Source: Opitutaceae bacterium
GTDB lineage: Bacteria > Verrucomicrobiota > Verrucomicrobiia > Opitutales > Opitutaceae
Assembly (NCBI GenBank): GCA_025360455.1
Contig: JANYCF010000088.1
Span: 1 to 48,339, forward strand
Direction of reading: 5' to 3'
DNA: 48,339 nucleotides
Position numbers and translations under genes: made by a program. The notes under the pieces are model-generated. The model was given only the letters and a program-made list of their open reading frames with translations. It had not been told where the DNA came from and searched no databases. This document shows positions 17,538 through 29,468 of the stretch, piece after piece (position 1 is the first letter of the stretch; every line of letters starts with the position of its first letter).

Positions 17538-19286
17538 TTATACGCGCAGTGGCCAGGCCCCGGCGGGTTCTTCCCAGTGATAAGTGACAACTTCACTGCC
17601 TATACGCCAACGGCGTGGGGTCGTGGTGTGCAGCCAATCAAGCGGTTCGCAACCACCGGGCGTGCCACCGGAAAGCGCGGTTTGCATGGCGGCTTTGAAG
17701 GCGGATTTTTGTTCTGATGAAAGGGTGCGTGGATCGGCGGAGACAAATAAAGCGGTGCCACTGCGGGCGACGAGATCGAGGAATTGGCGATCGAATTCCC
17801 AGGGAGTTTTCTCGGTGTGCGCGGCACAATCGGGGTCGCTGGCGAACAAGGCGCCATTTTGCGGCAAGCGAAAGGCGAGCGTATTAATGCCCATTTTGCG
17901 GGTGCGTTCCCAAATCAGGCCGGAGGTGTCGTCGCCGGTGCGTTGGATTTCAAACAGCCCGGCGCCGAGGTGCCCGATGGTATTGCAGCCGAGCAGCACC
18001 GCGTCGCCTGCACCTTCGCGCAGCGTGCGATAGAGCCGGAGAATAATTTCGGCGTTGCTCAGCGTCTGATCGGCAAAGTGCCAGCCGGCGTCGGTTAGTT
18101 CGGCCCCCATTTCAAAACCCCATTTGGCGAAAATATCGTACGTGGAGAAATCGTGCTTGATCAGCTCGTAGCCCCACGAGCGGACGCGCGCGACGTCGTC
18201 GCGGATCAGCGCGAGGTTTTCCGGCAGGGTGAGATCGAGCGGTTTTTCCTCGGAGGTACACGGTCCGGCGCGCAGGCGGCGCGGATCATCCACGGTCATG
18301 AGTGCGGTCGGTCGCATCCAAATGCCGGGACGCACACCGAGTTTTTTCATGTCCGTGGCGAGACCGGGCATATCGGGGAAGAGATCCGGTTTGCCGGCTT
18401 TCCATGGTCCGCCCGGACAGGACGTGCCGGGCGTCCAACCGGCATCGATCACACAATAGGGGCGGTTGGCATGGCCGGCGGCGAGCTCGGCGAGGAACGC
18501 GGCGTCACGGCGCATGGCGTTCGCGTCGAAGTTGTGCCCATAGGCGTAATACCAGTTGTTGTTGCCACAGATCGGAGCGGGCGCGAGTCGGGGTGATGGA
18601 CAAAGCAGCCGACAGAAACGCGTGAGTGCCGCATGCGGAGTTTCCTCTTCTGACGTGGCAAGTGTGACCACGGTGGCGGCGGCAATTTCGCGATTACCGG
18701 GGAGCGAGGGGCTGCCGCCATTGCGGAAATCGAGCCAGAGTGAAATGCCCGCGCCATCCACGGTCCAGAAGCAGAGTGCGGCTGGCTGCGTTTTCACGCC
18801 GGTCATAAAAGTGCGGCCGCTTGCCGTGTGGTGGGCCGCGAAATACCACGGCATCACGCGCTCGGGTTGAAGGTGTCGCCACTGGAGATCGCCGTAGCCG
18901 CGTTCCCAATGATCACCGAGGAACAGCGTGTCCGAGGGAAATGTTGCTTCCCAGCGCAGCCCAATCCTCGTTAACGGCTTGTTGGGGCAGCTGACCTGGA
19001 CCTTGGTGCCAGCAGTGGTCGATTCCAATTCGACCACGGCGTGCGCCGAAGTGAATCGTGCGCCTTGACCGGTGGCGGCGGTGAGACCGGAGCCGTCGTG
19101 ATCAATCAAGACGCGACTGGGCCGTTCGGGTAGGGCGGAGAGAAGGGCCGGCCCAGAATGAGTGTTCGAACTCATCTCTGCTGCCCGGCTCGACAAGCCG
19201 GCACCGAGCGCGAATGAACCGGCGCCGAGGGTGAGCGAGTCACGGAGGAAGGTGCGGCGGGTGGAAGCTTTGGAGGAGCGGGGCAT
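17538..19286 (-). CDS. Secreted clan GH-D glycoside hydrolase (alpha-galactosidase-like)
   Basis: The 582-residue protein begins with a twin-arginine signal (STRRTFLRDS, R10-R11, then a hydrophobic stretch to about 30). The catalytic barrel has GNNNWYYAYG, CVIDAGW, LGVRPGIWMRP, YELIKHDFSTYD with the nucleophile candidate D379, and RTGDDTSG with the acid/base candidate D452 or D453. This order is that of GH36/GH27-type alpha-galactosidases. The N-terminal half (about 40-230) is a beta-sandwich, and a small C-terminal beta domain ends the protein. Substrate is inferred from the clan, not proved; alpha-N-acetylgalactosaminidase or another alpha-glycosidase is possible. It is the last of four minus-strand glycan genes. 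Tat export suggests folding before secretion. Confidence 0.82.
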   Translation of the reverse strand: MPRSSKASTRRTFLRDSLTLGAGSFALGAGLSSRAAEMSSNTHSGPALLSALPERPSRVLIDHDGSGLTAATGQGARFTSAHAVVELESTTAGTKVQVSCPNKPLTRIGLRWEATFPSDTLFLGDHWERGYGDLQWRHLQPERVMPWYFAAHHTASGRTFMTGVKTQPAALCFWTVDGAGISLWLDFRNGGSPSLPGNREIAAATVVTLATSEEETPHAALTRFCRLLCPSPRLAPAPICGNNNWYYAYGHNFDANAMRRDAAFLAELAAGHANRPYCVIDAGWTPGTSCPGGPWKAGKPDLFPDMPGLATDMKKLGVRPGIWMRPTALMTVDDPRRLRAGPCTSEEKPLDLTLPENLALIRDDVARVRSWGYELIKHDFSTYDIFAKWGFEMGAELTDAGWHFADQTLSNAEIILRLYRTLREGAGDAVLLGCNTIGHLGAGLFEIQRTGDDTSGLIWERTRKMGINTLAFRLPQNGALFASDPDCAAHTEKTPWEFDRQFLDLVARSGTALFVSADPRTLSSEQKSAFKAAMQTALSGGTPGGCEPLDWLHTTTPRRWRIGSEVVTYHWEEPAGAWPLRV

Positions 19287-19317
19287 GGGATGGCGGAGTT
19301 CGGAATGTATTCTAGCG

Positions 19318-21003
19318 TCAGTTTCGGGGAGCGAGCAACCCTTCGATCTTCAAGACGAAGGCGTGTTCACCGGGTAAAGTTTTGGGCAACTTCACCTGCA
19401 GCCCGGTCGCGTCGCGCTGGAATTCCAATTTGCTCTTGGAGCCGAGCAGCGTGACTTCGCCCATCGCTTGGCCTGCGGTGTAAGCGGAGTTCAGCGCGAG
19501 CGATTTCACGAGCAGTGATCGGTCAGCCGGCACCTCCATAATGATCGCGTACAAGGTGCCGCCCTTCGTGGTGAAACGGATGTCCTCAGCCGTGTAAGGT
19601 TTGTTGCGCACATCGCGCGCTCCACCGAATTGACCGGACTCAGGGGTCTCAATCGTGGACGGACCTTCGCCGTAGATTGCCCAGGGGCGTGTCGCGTAGA
19701 TGGCTTCACTGTTGATATCCATCCATCGCGCCATGCCTTCGAGAAAGGCCACTTCATCCGCGTCGAGCGAACCATCCCCGCGCACGGGAATGCTGAGGAG
19801 CAGATTTCCGTTTTTGCTGACGATATCAACGAGCATAGCGACAACTTGGGCGACGGTCTTGTACCGGTGTTCTTCGAAGACGTGTCGGTTGTAGTGCCAG
19901 TCGCCAATGCAGGTGTCAGTCTGCCACGGTATAGGCAAAATACCGGCGGCCACGCCTCGCTCAATGTCGGAAACGACGGCGGGGGCGTGCGGCGGGCTCA
20001 TTTTTTTCGCATTGATGACGGCTTCCAGTTTTCCGCTATGTGCCTTCATGTTCGCGTTGTAGTAGTGCGCGGCAATATCGAGGCCCGCTTGCTCCAGTGG
20101 CAGCTCCTCGTCATCGAAATAGACTAGGTCGGGCTGATATTTGTCGACCAAGTCCTGGGCACGGAGAAACCATTTTTCGGTGTAACCGTTGTCATGGGGC
20201 GGAATGGTCTCGTACCAATGGCCATCATTTTTCCAGTGCCAGGCCTCCGCTTCTGACGCGGTTTTCAAGTCCTTTGCCATGGGGATGCGCGAGCCGCCAT
20301 AAAGATCCTGTGGGTCCAGCCCCTCCCACCATTTGCCTTTGCCGTCCGCCTTGGTGAGCGACGCGGCATCGTATGGCACGCCGGCCAAGGGGCCTTCGGT
20401 ATCATGCCCGTAAGCGGTCTGGAACCAGTGCCAGGTGTGCGATGAATGATTACTCACACCGAAGCGCAGCCCATGGGCGCGGGCCAGTTTCGCCCAGGTG
20501 CCGACAATGTCTTTTTTCGGCCCAACGTTCACTGAATTCCACGGCTGATATTTTGAGTCGTAGTTGTCGAAATTGTCGTGATGGTTCGCGAGCGCGACGA
20601 AGTATTTTGCCCCGGCGCGTTGATAAAGTTGCATCAGTTTTTCCGGCTCCCACTTGTCCGCCTTCCATAAGTTATCCAGTTCCATGAAGCCAAACTTCGT
20701 GGGATGCCCATAGTGGGCGACGTGGTATGCGTAATTTTTGCTGCCTTGATTGTACATATTGCGCGCATACCAGTCGCCTTCCTCGGGCACGCATTGCGCC
20801 GACCAATGGGCCCAGATACCGAACTTCGCGTCGCGAAACCACTCGGGCGTGGTGTAGTGGCCTGCGAGTGATTCCCAAGTGGCTTGAAACGGCCCGGCTG
20901 CAATAGGGTGGGGTGGAGTGGGAGGAGAATCGTTAGCTGAAAGTAAAGTACCTCCCCCAAGCAGAAGGAGTGAATAACAAAGTAGTTTATAGCGGTCTTT
21001 CAT
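19318..21003 (-). CDS. Secreted alpha-L-fucosidase (GH29)
   Basis: From ATG 21003 the protein has 561 residues with an N-terminal signal (LLCYSLLLLGGGTLLSA). GH29 hallmarks are WFRDAKFGIWAHWSAQCVPEEGDWYARNMY, LANHHDNFDNYDSKYQPWNSVNVGPKKDIVGTWAKLARAHGLRFGVSNHSSHTW, and the nucleophile Asp D297 in PDLVYFDDEELPL. A C-terminal beta-sandwich follows. The enzyme removes alpha-L-fucosyl units from glycans outside the cytoplasm or in the periplasm. The frame is open to 21099, but that extension overlaps the upstream gene and has no signal, so 21003 is preferred. It lies 25 nt after the GH43-CE1 stop and 31 nt before the GH-D gene: one operon. Confidence 0.93.
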   Translation of the reverse strand: MKDRYKLLCYSLLLLGGGTLLSANDSPPTPPHPIAAGPFQATWESLAGHYTTPEWFRDAKFGIWAHWSAQCVPEEGDWYARNMYNQGSKNYAYHVAHYGHPTKFGFMELDNLWKADKWEPEKLMQLYQRAGAKYFVALANHHDNFDNYDSKYQPWNSVNVGPKKDIVGTWAKLARAHGLRFGVSNHSSHTWHWFQTAYGHDTEGPLAGVPYDAASLTKADGKGKWWEGLDPQDLYGGSRIPMAKDLKTASEAEAWHWKNDGHWYETIPPHDNGYTEKWFLRAQDLVDKYQPDLVYFDDEELPLEQAGLDIAAHYYNANMKAHSGKLEAVINAKKMSPPHAPAVVSDIERGVAAGILPIPWQTDTCIGDWHYNRHVFEEHRYKTVAQVVAMLVDIVSKNGNLLLSIPVRGDGSLDADEVAFLEGMARWMDINSEAIYATRPWAIYGEGPSTIETPESGQFGGARDVRNKPYTAEDIRFTTKGGTLYAIIMEVPADRSLLVKSLALNSAYTAGQAMGEVTLLGSKSKLEFQRDATGLQVKLPKTLPGEHAFVLKIEGLLAPRN

Positions 21004-21028
21004 GGCGCGAATCCGGAGGGAGGGTTGA

Positions 21029-24099
<3,071 letters not shown>

Positions 24100-24449
24100 G
24101 AGTGAAAAGGCAATAGATGTTTCGGCGGTTGGCAGGCCCGACTTTAATCATTCAGTAGAAATTACGAATTGGACCACGTCTTAACATCGAGATTTATTTT
24201 CAGATCGTCGTCGATAACGATGGCATCGGCATCTTTGAGTGCCATGTTGCCGTCGCTGACAGGCCTCACGTTCGAGGGGCGGCGGCGATGAAGAAATGCG
24301 CAGCGATGAGGTTGCCTCGGACGACGCAGGGTAAGACAAGCTGTAACCATAGACCGATCTTGAGGAGGAATAATTTCACGATTGAAGGTTAATTGCTCCT
24401 GTGAGCGGAGTGCTCTATCTGGTTCGGATGTACCTGTGGTCCGCTCAAT
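24100..24449. other. 350-nt interval without an assigned gene
   Basis: The interval lies upstream of the glycan operon and probably holds its promoter. A minus-strand frame of 62 residues (24162-24350) ends DGNMALKDADAIVIDDDLKINLDVKTWSNS and could be the tail of a decayed gene; its first half is Arg-rich and unconvincing. GAGCGGA (24403-24409) and TCCGCTC (24440-24446) form a hairpin just past the GNAT stop codon but without a T-run. No substrate-sensing regulator is present. Confidence 0.4.
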
Positions 24450-24941
24450 TTATTTCGGTAAAATCAATTCCCAGTACCCGACATCAATCCACTGGTCGAA
24501 TTTCCAGCCGACTTCTTTGAACTGGGCGACTTTCTGGAAGCCGAATTTTTCGTGGAGTGCGACGCTGGCGGTATTTGGTAATGCGATGCCACCGATAACG
24601 CAGTGAAGATTTTGTTTCCGAAGTTCGGCTAACAAGGCGGTGTAGAGCGTGGTACCCAGACCCCGGCCGGTGGCTGCCTTGTCCAGATAAACGGTGGATT
24701 CTACGGCGTAGCGATAGGCGCAACGGGATTTCCATTTGCTGGCGTAAGCGTAGCCGAGAATGCGTTGGTTTTCCTCGTATACCAACCATGGCAGCTCGGC
24801 GGCTTGAGTGTCGGCGATGCGTTGAGCCATTTCTTCAATTGCCACCGCTTCTTCCTCAAACGTCACCGAGGTATTGACTACATAGTGATTATAGAGGGCG
24901 GCAATTGCAGTGGCGTCGGCGTTGGTGGCGGAACAGATCAT
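24450..24941 (-). CDS. GNAT acetyltransferase, phosphinothricin acetyltransferase (Pat/Bar)-like
   Basis: The 163-residue protein shows the Pat/YncA pattern: IAALYNHYVVNTSVTFEEEA, LPWLVYEENQRILGYAYASKWKSRCAYRYAVESTVYLDKAATGRGLGTTLY (acetyl-CoA site GRGLGT), and GGIALPNTASVALHEKFGFQKVAQFKEVGWKFDQWIDVGYWEL. It transfers acetyl from acetyl-CoA to an amino group. In the family, substrates include phosphinothricin, methionine sulfone and related amino acids; the natural role is likely detoxification. ATG 24941 is chosen because upstream sequence in frame lies inside the HD gene and is Arg-rich noise. It is 20 nt downstream of the HD hydrolase on the same strand. Confidence 0.92.
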   Translation of the reverse strand: MICSATNADATAIAALYNHYVVNTSVTFEEEAVAIEEMAQRIADTQAAELPWLVYEENQRILGYAYASKWKSRCAYRYAVESTVYLDKAATGRGLGTTLYTALLAELRKQNLHCVIGGIALPNTASVALHEKFGFQKVAQFKEVGWKFDQWIDVGYWELILPK

Positions 24942-24961
24942 GAATTTTTCGTATCGTGCGT

Positions 24962-25669
24962 TTACCGAGGTGGGGCTGGGAGCAAATGGCCTTGGCTCAC
25001 GGCGTCGTCGATCATGCGTACGGCGTATTCCCAGATGGTACGCGAACCTTCGACGACGTGGGCGTTGCGGGCGAGCACCCGGTCTTGGGTGACGCCATGC
25101 TTGGTCCAAGCATAACCTTCGGTGAGGCAATTCAGAAGCATGGGGTGGAAGCGGTCACAGGCGGCGGCGAATTTTGCTTCAGGGCTTTTCTGCTCTTCAA
25201 ACTCGTCCCATAGCGCACGGAACTCGGTTGTCTGATCGGGCGGAAGCAGTCCGAAAATCCGGGTCGCAGCTTTGGCTTCGCGCTCGTGCTGGTCAGCCAT
25301 GTTTTTCGTGTCGTAGGCGAAGGTATCACCAGCGTCGATTTCCACGAGATCGTGGATCAGTACCATTTTAAGAACGCGCAGGACATCAAGCGGCTGGTGG
25401 TTGCTGTGTTCGGCGAGCACGATGATCATGAGCGCAAAGTGCCAGGAATGTTCGGCGCTGTTCTCCGCGCGACGGCTTTGGGTGAGGAGCGTCTGACGGA
25501 AAATTTCTTTCAGCTTATCGGCTTCGACAATGAAGCGCATCTGGCGTTCGAGTCGTGCAGCGGGGGAGAGGGGAGTGGGCACGGGCAGACGACAGCAGAA
25601 TTCCGCGCGGTTGGGAATGGAGGAATTGAGGTAAACGCGGAATGCAGAAATTAATTCAGGCTGGCTCAA
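24962..25669 (-). CDS. HD-domain hydrolase (YfbR/HDDC2-like 5'-deoxynucleotidase)
   Basis: The 235-residue protein has RLERQMRFIVEADKLKEIFRQTLL, ENSAEHSWHFALMIIVLAEH (first metal-binding His), MVLIHDLVEIDAGDTFAYD (the HD pair), and a distal Asp in FAAACDRFHPMLLN. This is the order seen in HDDC2/YfbR-like enzymes, which remove phosphate from deoxynucleoside monophosphates. An internal ATG at 25540 is possible, but the family N-terminus (RLERQ) precedes it, so 25669 is used. It heads a two-gene unit with the GNAT gene and is divergent from the prolyl oligopeptidase gene. Substrate is inferred only. Confidence 0.88.
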   Translation of the reverse strand: MSQPELISAFRVYLNSSIPNRAEFCCRLPVPTPLSPAARLERQMRFIVEADKLKEIFRQTLLTQSRRAENSAEHSWHFALMIIVLAEHSNHQPLDVLRVLKMVLIHDLVEIDAGDTFAYDTKNMADQHEREAKAATRIFGLLPPDQTTEFRALWDEFEEQKSPEAKFAAACDRFHPMLLNCLTEGYAWTKHGVTQDRVLARNAHVVEGSRTIWEYAVRMIDDAVSQGHLLPAPPR

Positions 25670-25729
25670 TACCTCGCTGACTCCCGCACCAAAGCTTGCG
25701 CGGCAAGGAAATTGAGCTCTCTTGAACGG

Positions 25730-27922
25730 ATGCGAAATCCAGCCCGTTTCTGTCTCCCTGCGTCGCTCCTCACCGCTCTGGCTTCGGTCATTATATATCT
25801 TCCTGCAATGGCAACTGTTGTCTCTCCCTCAAATCCTGCTCCTACTTCACTGCGCTATCCCCACAGCACTCCGGGATCGCAGGTGGATGATTATCACGGC
25901 ACCAAAGTCGCTGATCCCTACCGGTGGCTTGAAGACGTCGATTCAGCCGAAACCAAAACCTGGGTCGAAGCCCAGAACAAGGTGACCTTCGATTTTCTCG
26001 CGACCCTGCCGCAGCGCGAAGCGATCAAGACGCGGTTGACGGCTTTGTTTAATTTTCCCCGCTTCAGTCTGCCGTCGAAGGAAGGCGGTAAGTATTTCTA
26101 CACCCACAACACCGGTCTGCAGAATCAAGCGCCGCTTTACGTGAAGGATTCTCTCGCGGCGGAACCCCGGCTTCTGCTCGATCCGAATACGCTCTCCACC
26201 GACGGTACGGTCGCGCTGAGCGGTTATCTGGCCTCCGAGGACGGGAAGTGGCTGCTCTATGGGACCGCCGTTTCCGGTTCGGACTGGAATGAGTTTCGGG
26301 TGCGCGCTATTGCCACGGGTCAGGATACCAAGGACGTGATCAAGTGGGTTAAATTTTCCGGCATGAGTTGGACGCACGACAGCAAAGGTTTTTTCTATTC
26401 ACGGTTTCCGGAGCCGAAGCAGGAGGCGAATTCCACGTTCAGTGATCTCGCCAACCAGACAGTGTATTATCATCGCCTCGGTACGGCGCAGGACGCCGAT
26501 AGCCTTATCTTTGCCTCGCCTGATTTCCCGAAGCGGGGGTGGGGCGCCCAGATCACGGCCGATGGCCGCTACTTGTTGCTGACGGGCACCGAAGGCACTG
26601 ATCCGCATCATCGGCTTTACTATATTGATTTGAAGGACGCACAAAATCCCGATCTCTCCGGCTCGGTGGTGAAACTGGTCGATGTGATCGAAGCAGTCTA
26701 CAACGTTATCGGCAATCAGGGCACCGTGTTGTTTGTGCAAACTGATCTTGCTGCGCCGCGGAACAAAATCATCGCGATCGATTTGGCGCATCCGGATAAA
26801 TCCAACTGGCAAACGTTGGTGCCTGAGTCGAAAGATGTCATCGATTCGGCCGGGGTGATCGGCCACCGGTTTGTCGTGAGTTACATGCAAGATGCGCGCA
26901 GCCGGCTGGCGCTTTTCACGCTTCAGGGTGAGGCCTTAAAGGATGTGGTTTTGCCCGGGATTGGAACCGTCGCCTCGGTCAGCGGCCGGCATGATGAGGA
27001 TGAGATGTTTTTTAATTTCACGTCGTTCGTTTTCCCCACCACGAACTATCGCCACGATCTCGCAACGGGCACGACGGCGGTTTTCCAAGCACCCCAAGTG
27101 GCGTTTGATCCGTCGCTCTATGAGACAAAACAGATTTTCTACGCTTCAAAGGATGGGACCAAGGTGCCGATGTTTATCACGGCGCGCAAAGATCTGAAGC
27201 TCGATGGCTCGCATCCCGCGCTGCTCTACGCCTATGGCGGCTTTAATATTTCATTGCAGCCGGCCTTTTCCCTCACCGCGATCATGTGGCTCGAACTCGG
27301 CGGCATCTACGCGATGCCGAATTTGCGCGGCGGCGGCGAATATGGCCGGGAATGGCACGAAGCAGGAATCAAGGAGCGCAAACAAAACGTGTTCGATGAT
27401 TTTGCCGTGGCCGGCGATTATTTGGTGCAGGAAGGTTATACCTCGCATAATCGGCTGGTGATTCGTGGCGGCTCCAATGGTGGTTTACTCGTGGGCGCAA
27501 CGGTCAACCAGCGGCCTGATCTTGCGCGCGTCGCGCTGCCGGCGGTTGGCGTGATGGATATGTTACGCTTTCAGAAATTCACCATCGGCTGGGCTTGGAC
27601 GAGTGATTATGGTTCGTCGGACGAGGCGGATGGATTTAAATATCTCTCAGTATATTCACCGGTGCATAACGTGAAGGCTGGGGTCAAATACCCCGCGGTG
27701 CTCGTGACGACCGGCGATCACGATGATCGGGTCCATCCTGGGCACTCATTCAAATATACGGCTGCCATGCAGACCGCTAATCCAACCGCCGAATTTCCCA
27801 CGTTAATTCGTATTGAAACCAAGGCTGGCCACGGCGCGGGTAAGCCCATGACCAAAGTGATCGAGGAGATCGCGGACGAACTGGCTTTCGCCATCTACTT
27901 TACGGGTACGCCGGAAAAATAA
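25730..27922 (+). CDS. Prolyl oligopeptidase (S9A), exported
   Basis: From ATG 25730 the protein has 730 residues with a hydrophobic N-terminal signal (FCLPASLLTALASVIIYLPAMA). The S9A pattern follows: DDYHGTKVADPYRWLEDVDSAETKTWVEAQN, a seven-bladed propeller, then the peptidase domain with YGGFNISLQPAF, LRGGGEYGREWHEAG, nucleophile S582 in RGGSNGGLL, D in TTGDHDDRVHPGHS, and H in KAGHGAGK. It cleaves short peptides after proline. Export means it probably acts in the periplasm on scavenged peptides (inference). A TTG at 25712 would add six residues. It is divergent from the HD gene by 60 nt. Confidence 0.96.
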   Translation: MRNPARFCLPASLLTALASVIIYLPAMATVVSPSNPAPTSLRYPHSTPGSQVDDYHGTKVADPYRWLEDVDSAETKTWVEAQNKVTFDFLATLPQREAIKTRLTALFNFPRFSLPSKEGGKYFYTHNTGLQNQAPLYVKDSLAAEPRLLLDPNTLSTDGTVALSGYLASEDGKWLLYGTAVSGSDWNEFRVRAIATGQDTKDVIKWVKFSGMSWTHDSKGFFYSRFPEPKQEANSTFSDLANQTVYYHRLGTAQDADSLIFASPDFPKRGWGAQITADGRYLLLTGTEGTDPHHRLYYIDLKDAQNPDLSGSVVKLVDVIEAVYNVIGNQGTVLFVQTDLAAPRNKIIAIDLAHPDKSNWQTLVPESKDVIDSAGVIGHRFVVSYMQDARSRLALFTLQGEALKDVVLPGIGTVASVSGRHDEDEMFFNFTSFVFPTTNYRHDLATGTTAVFQAPQVAFDPSLYETKQIFYASKDGTKVPMFITARKDLKLDGSHPALLYAYGGFNISLQPAFSLTAIMWLELGGIYAMPNLRGGGEYGREWHEAGIKERKQNVFDDFAVAGDYLVQEGYTSHNRLVIRGGSNGGLLVGATVNQRPDLARVALPAVGVMDMLRFQKFTIGWAWTSDYGSSDEADGFKYLSVYSPVHNVKAGVKYPAVLVTTGDHDDRVHPGHSFKYTAAMQTANPTAEFPTLIRIETKAGHGAGKPMTKVIEEIADELAFAIYFTGTPEK

Positions 27923-27995
27923 AGATCCCCGGAGCAAGCACTGGGGCATTTCATCAAGGCGATCGGTGCCGGACATATCTTCTCTCCCTCTTCAT

Positions 27996-28051
27996 GTAGC
28001 GACGAGCGCCAGCGAGTCGTGGTACGTCGGCTTGCTGGCGCTCGCCGCTAC
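27996..28051. repeat. Palindromic repeat (REP-like hairpin)
   Basis: GTAGCGACGAGCGCCAGCGA at the left pairs with TGCTGGCGCTCGCCGCTAC at the right, about 19 of 22 positions matching. A short hairpin CTAGCC/GGCTAG (28056-28074) follows. It is the main content of the 254-nt gap between the prolyl oligopeptidase and the old yellow enzyme genes. GTAG...CTAC ends are shared with the other palindromes here. Confidence 0.7.
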
Positions 28052-28176
28052 GTTCTAGCCAAGCCGTGGCTAGCTCCGGTGGATCAGACCCACTGGGAAT
28101 GAAGAAAGCAGGGCAAGACTGCGACGAGTGCGATGCCTATTTGCGAAACGGGCGTTCTTAGCTATTTCAAACGTCC

Positions 28177-29232
28177 ATGCCAAAATTGCACGATCCACTC
28201 CGTCTCGGCGCGCTGACTCTGCCCAACCGAATTATCATGGCTCCACTCACGCGTTGCCGTGCTGGTGCCGGACGGGTGCCGACCGAGCTCATGGCGGATT
28301 ATTATACGCAGCGAGCTTCGGCGGGTTTGATTCTATCCGAAGCAACGGCAGTGGATCCGATGGGTGTAGGTTATCCTGATACGCCAGGCATCTGGTCGGA
28401 GGAACAGGTCGCCGGTTGGAGAAACATTACCTCCTCCGTTCGTGCCGCTGGCGGTCGGATGTTTTTACAGCTCTGGCATGTGGGGCGGGTGTCGGATCCG
28501 GTTTATCTCAATGGCGCTTTGCCCGTCGCCCCGAGTGCGGTGGCGCCGGCTGGCCATGTCAGCTTGATCCGTCCAGAAAAAGCATTCGTCACGCCGCGAG
28601 CCTTGGAGTTGGCCGAGATTCCCGGAATTGTTGCCGCCTTTCGGCGCGGAGCAGAAAATGCGCAGCGAGCCGGTTTCGATGGCGTCGAGATCCACGGGGC
28701 CAATGGCTATTTGCTCGATCAGTTTTTGCAGGATGGTTCCAACCGGCGCGACGATGAGTATGGTGGTTCCGTGGCGAATCGGGCGCGACTGCATCTCGAG
28801 ATTACGGATGCGGCCATTGACGTCTGGGGAGCGGATCGCGTCGGAATGCATATCGCTCCGCGCTGCGATGCCCATGGGATGGGCGACAGCAATCCGGCGG
28901 CGACCTTCGGTTATTTGGCGGGTGAACTGGGCAAACGCAAAATTGCTTTTCTCTGCGCGCGCGAATCGCTGGGGACGCCACGCCTCGGACCCGATTTGAA
29001 ACGAGCTTTCGGTGGCGCCTATATTGCCAACCAAGGGTTCACTGCTGCCACTGCTCAGCAAGTTTTGGATGCCGGGGAGGCGGATGCGGTGGCTTGGGGC
29101 GGACTATTTATTGCCAATCCTGATTTGCCCCAGCGCTTCCGACTGAGCGCGGAGTTGAATAAGCCCGATAGTACGACCTTCTATGGCGGCTCCAATAATG
29201 GTTATACCGACTACGCGGCTCTGACTGCGTAA
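28177..29232 (+). CDS. Old yellow enzyme family ene-reductase (NemA-like)
   Basis: The 351-residue FMN-dependent flavoprotein has MPKLHDPLRLGALTLPNRIIMAPLTRCRA at the N-terminus, LQLWHVGRVS, the substrate-binding motif GVEIHGANGYLLDQFLQDGSNRRDDEYGGS (His about 173), and DAVAWGGLFIANPDLPQR at the C-terminus. It reduces activated C=C bonds (N-ethylmaleimide, enones, nitrate esters) with NAD(P)H. These are usually detoxification enzymes; no TetR-type NemR regulator is adjacent. Length and motifs are normal. The 29233-29468 gap after it has no gene that I can see. Confidence 0.95.
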   Translation: MPKLHDPLRLGALTLPNRIIMAPLTRCRAGAGRVPTELMADYYTQRASAGLILSEATAVDPMGVGYPDTPGIWSEEQVAGWRNITSSVRAAGGRMFLQLWHVGRVSDPVYLNGALPVAPSAVAPAGHVSLIRPEKAFVTPRALELAEIPGIVAAFRRGAENAQRAGFDGVEIHGANGYLLDQFLQDGSNRRDDEYGGSVANRARLHLEITDAAIDVWGADRVGMHIAPRCDAHGMGDSNPAATFGYLAGELGKRKIAFLCARESLGTPRLGPDLKRAFGGAYIANQGFTAATAQQVLDAGEADAVAWGGLFIANPDLPQRFRLSAELNKPDSTTFYGGSNNGYTDYAALTA

Positions 29233-29468
29233 AGGTTAGGGACGGCGGCGCATTGGAGAATGCTTCGGCGGCGTTTCCTTTTTTGTTGAAGATAGCGCGG
29301 TCAGGTTATGAGCCTGTATTTCATGTGCTTGAGGGCAGAAAATTTCGCGCAACCCAGTAGCCGGACTTTTGGTGGTCACGGATTTACGTCATACCCGCTT
29401 CTGTTCTGAGCATCTCTGCGCCTGAGGGATTGCTTTTGGGGGGGCAGCTCTGCTTTTCTGAACGTTCC

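Noticed and set aside
27923-28176. Terminator after the prolyl oligopeptidase gene (CCCC/GGGG near 27930)
   Set aside because: The stem is only 4 bp and no T-run follows. The palindrome at 27996-28051 explains the structure in this gap better.
29233-29468. A riboswitch or small RNA upstream of serA
   Set aside because: The only paired segment (GCATT/AATGC near 29265) is short, and no conserved riboswitch core was recognised.
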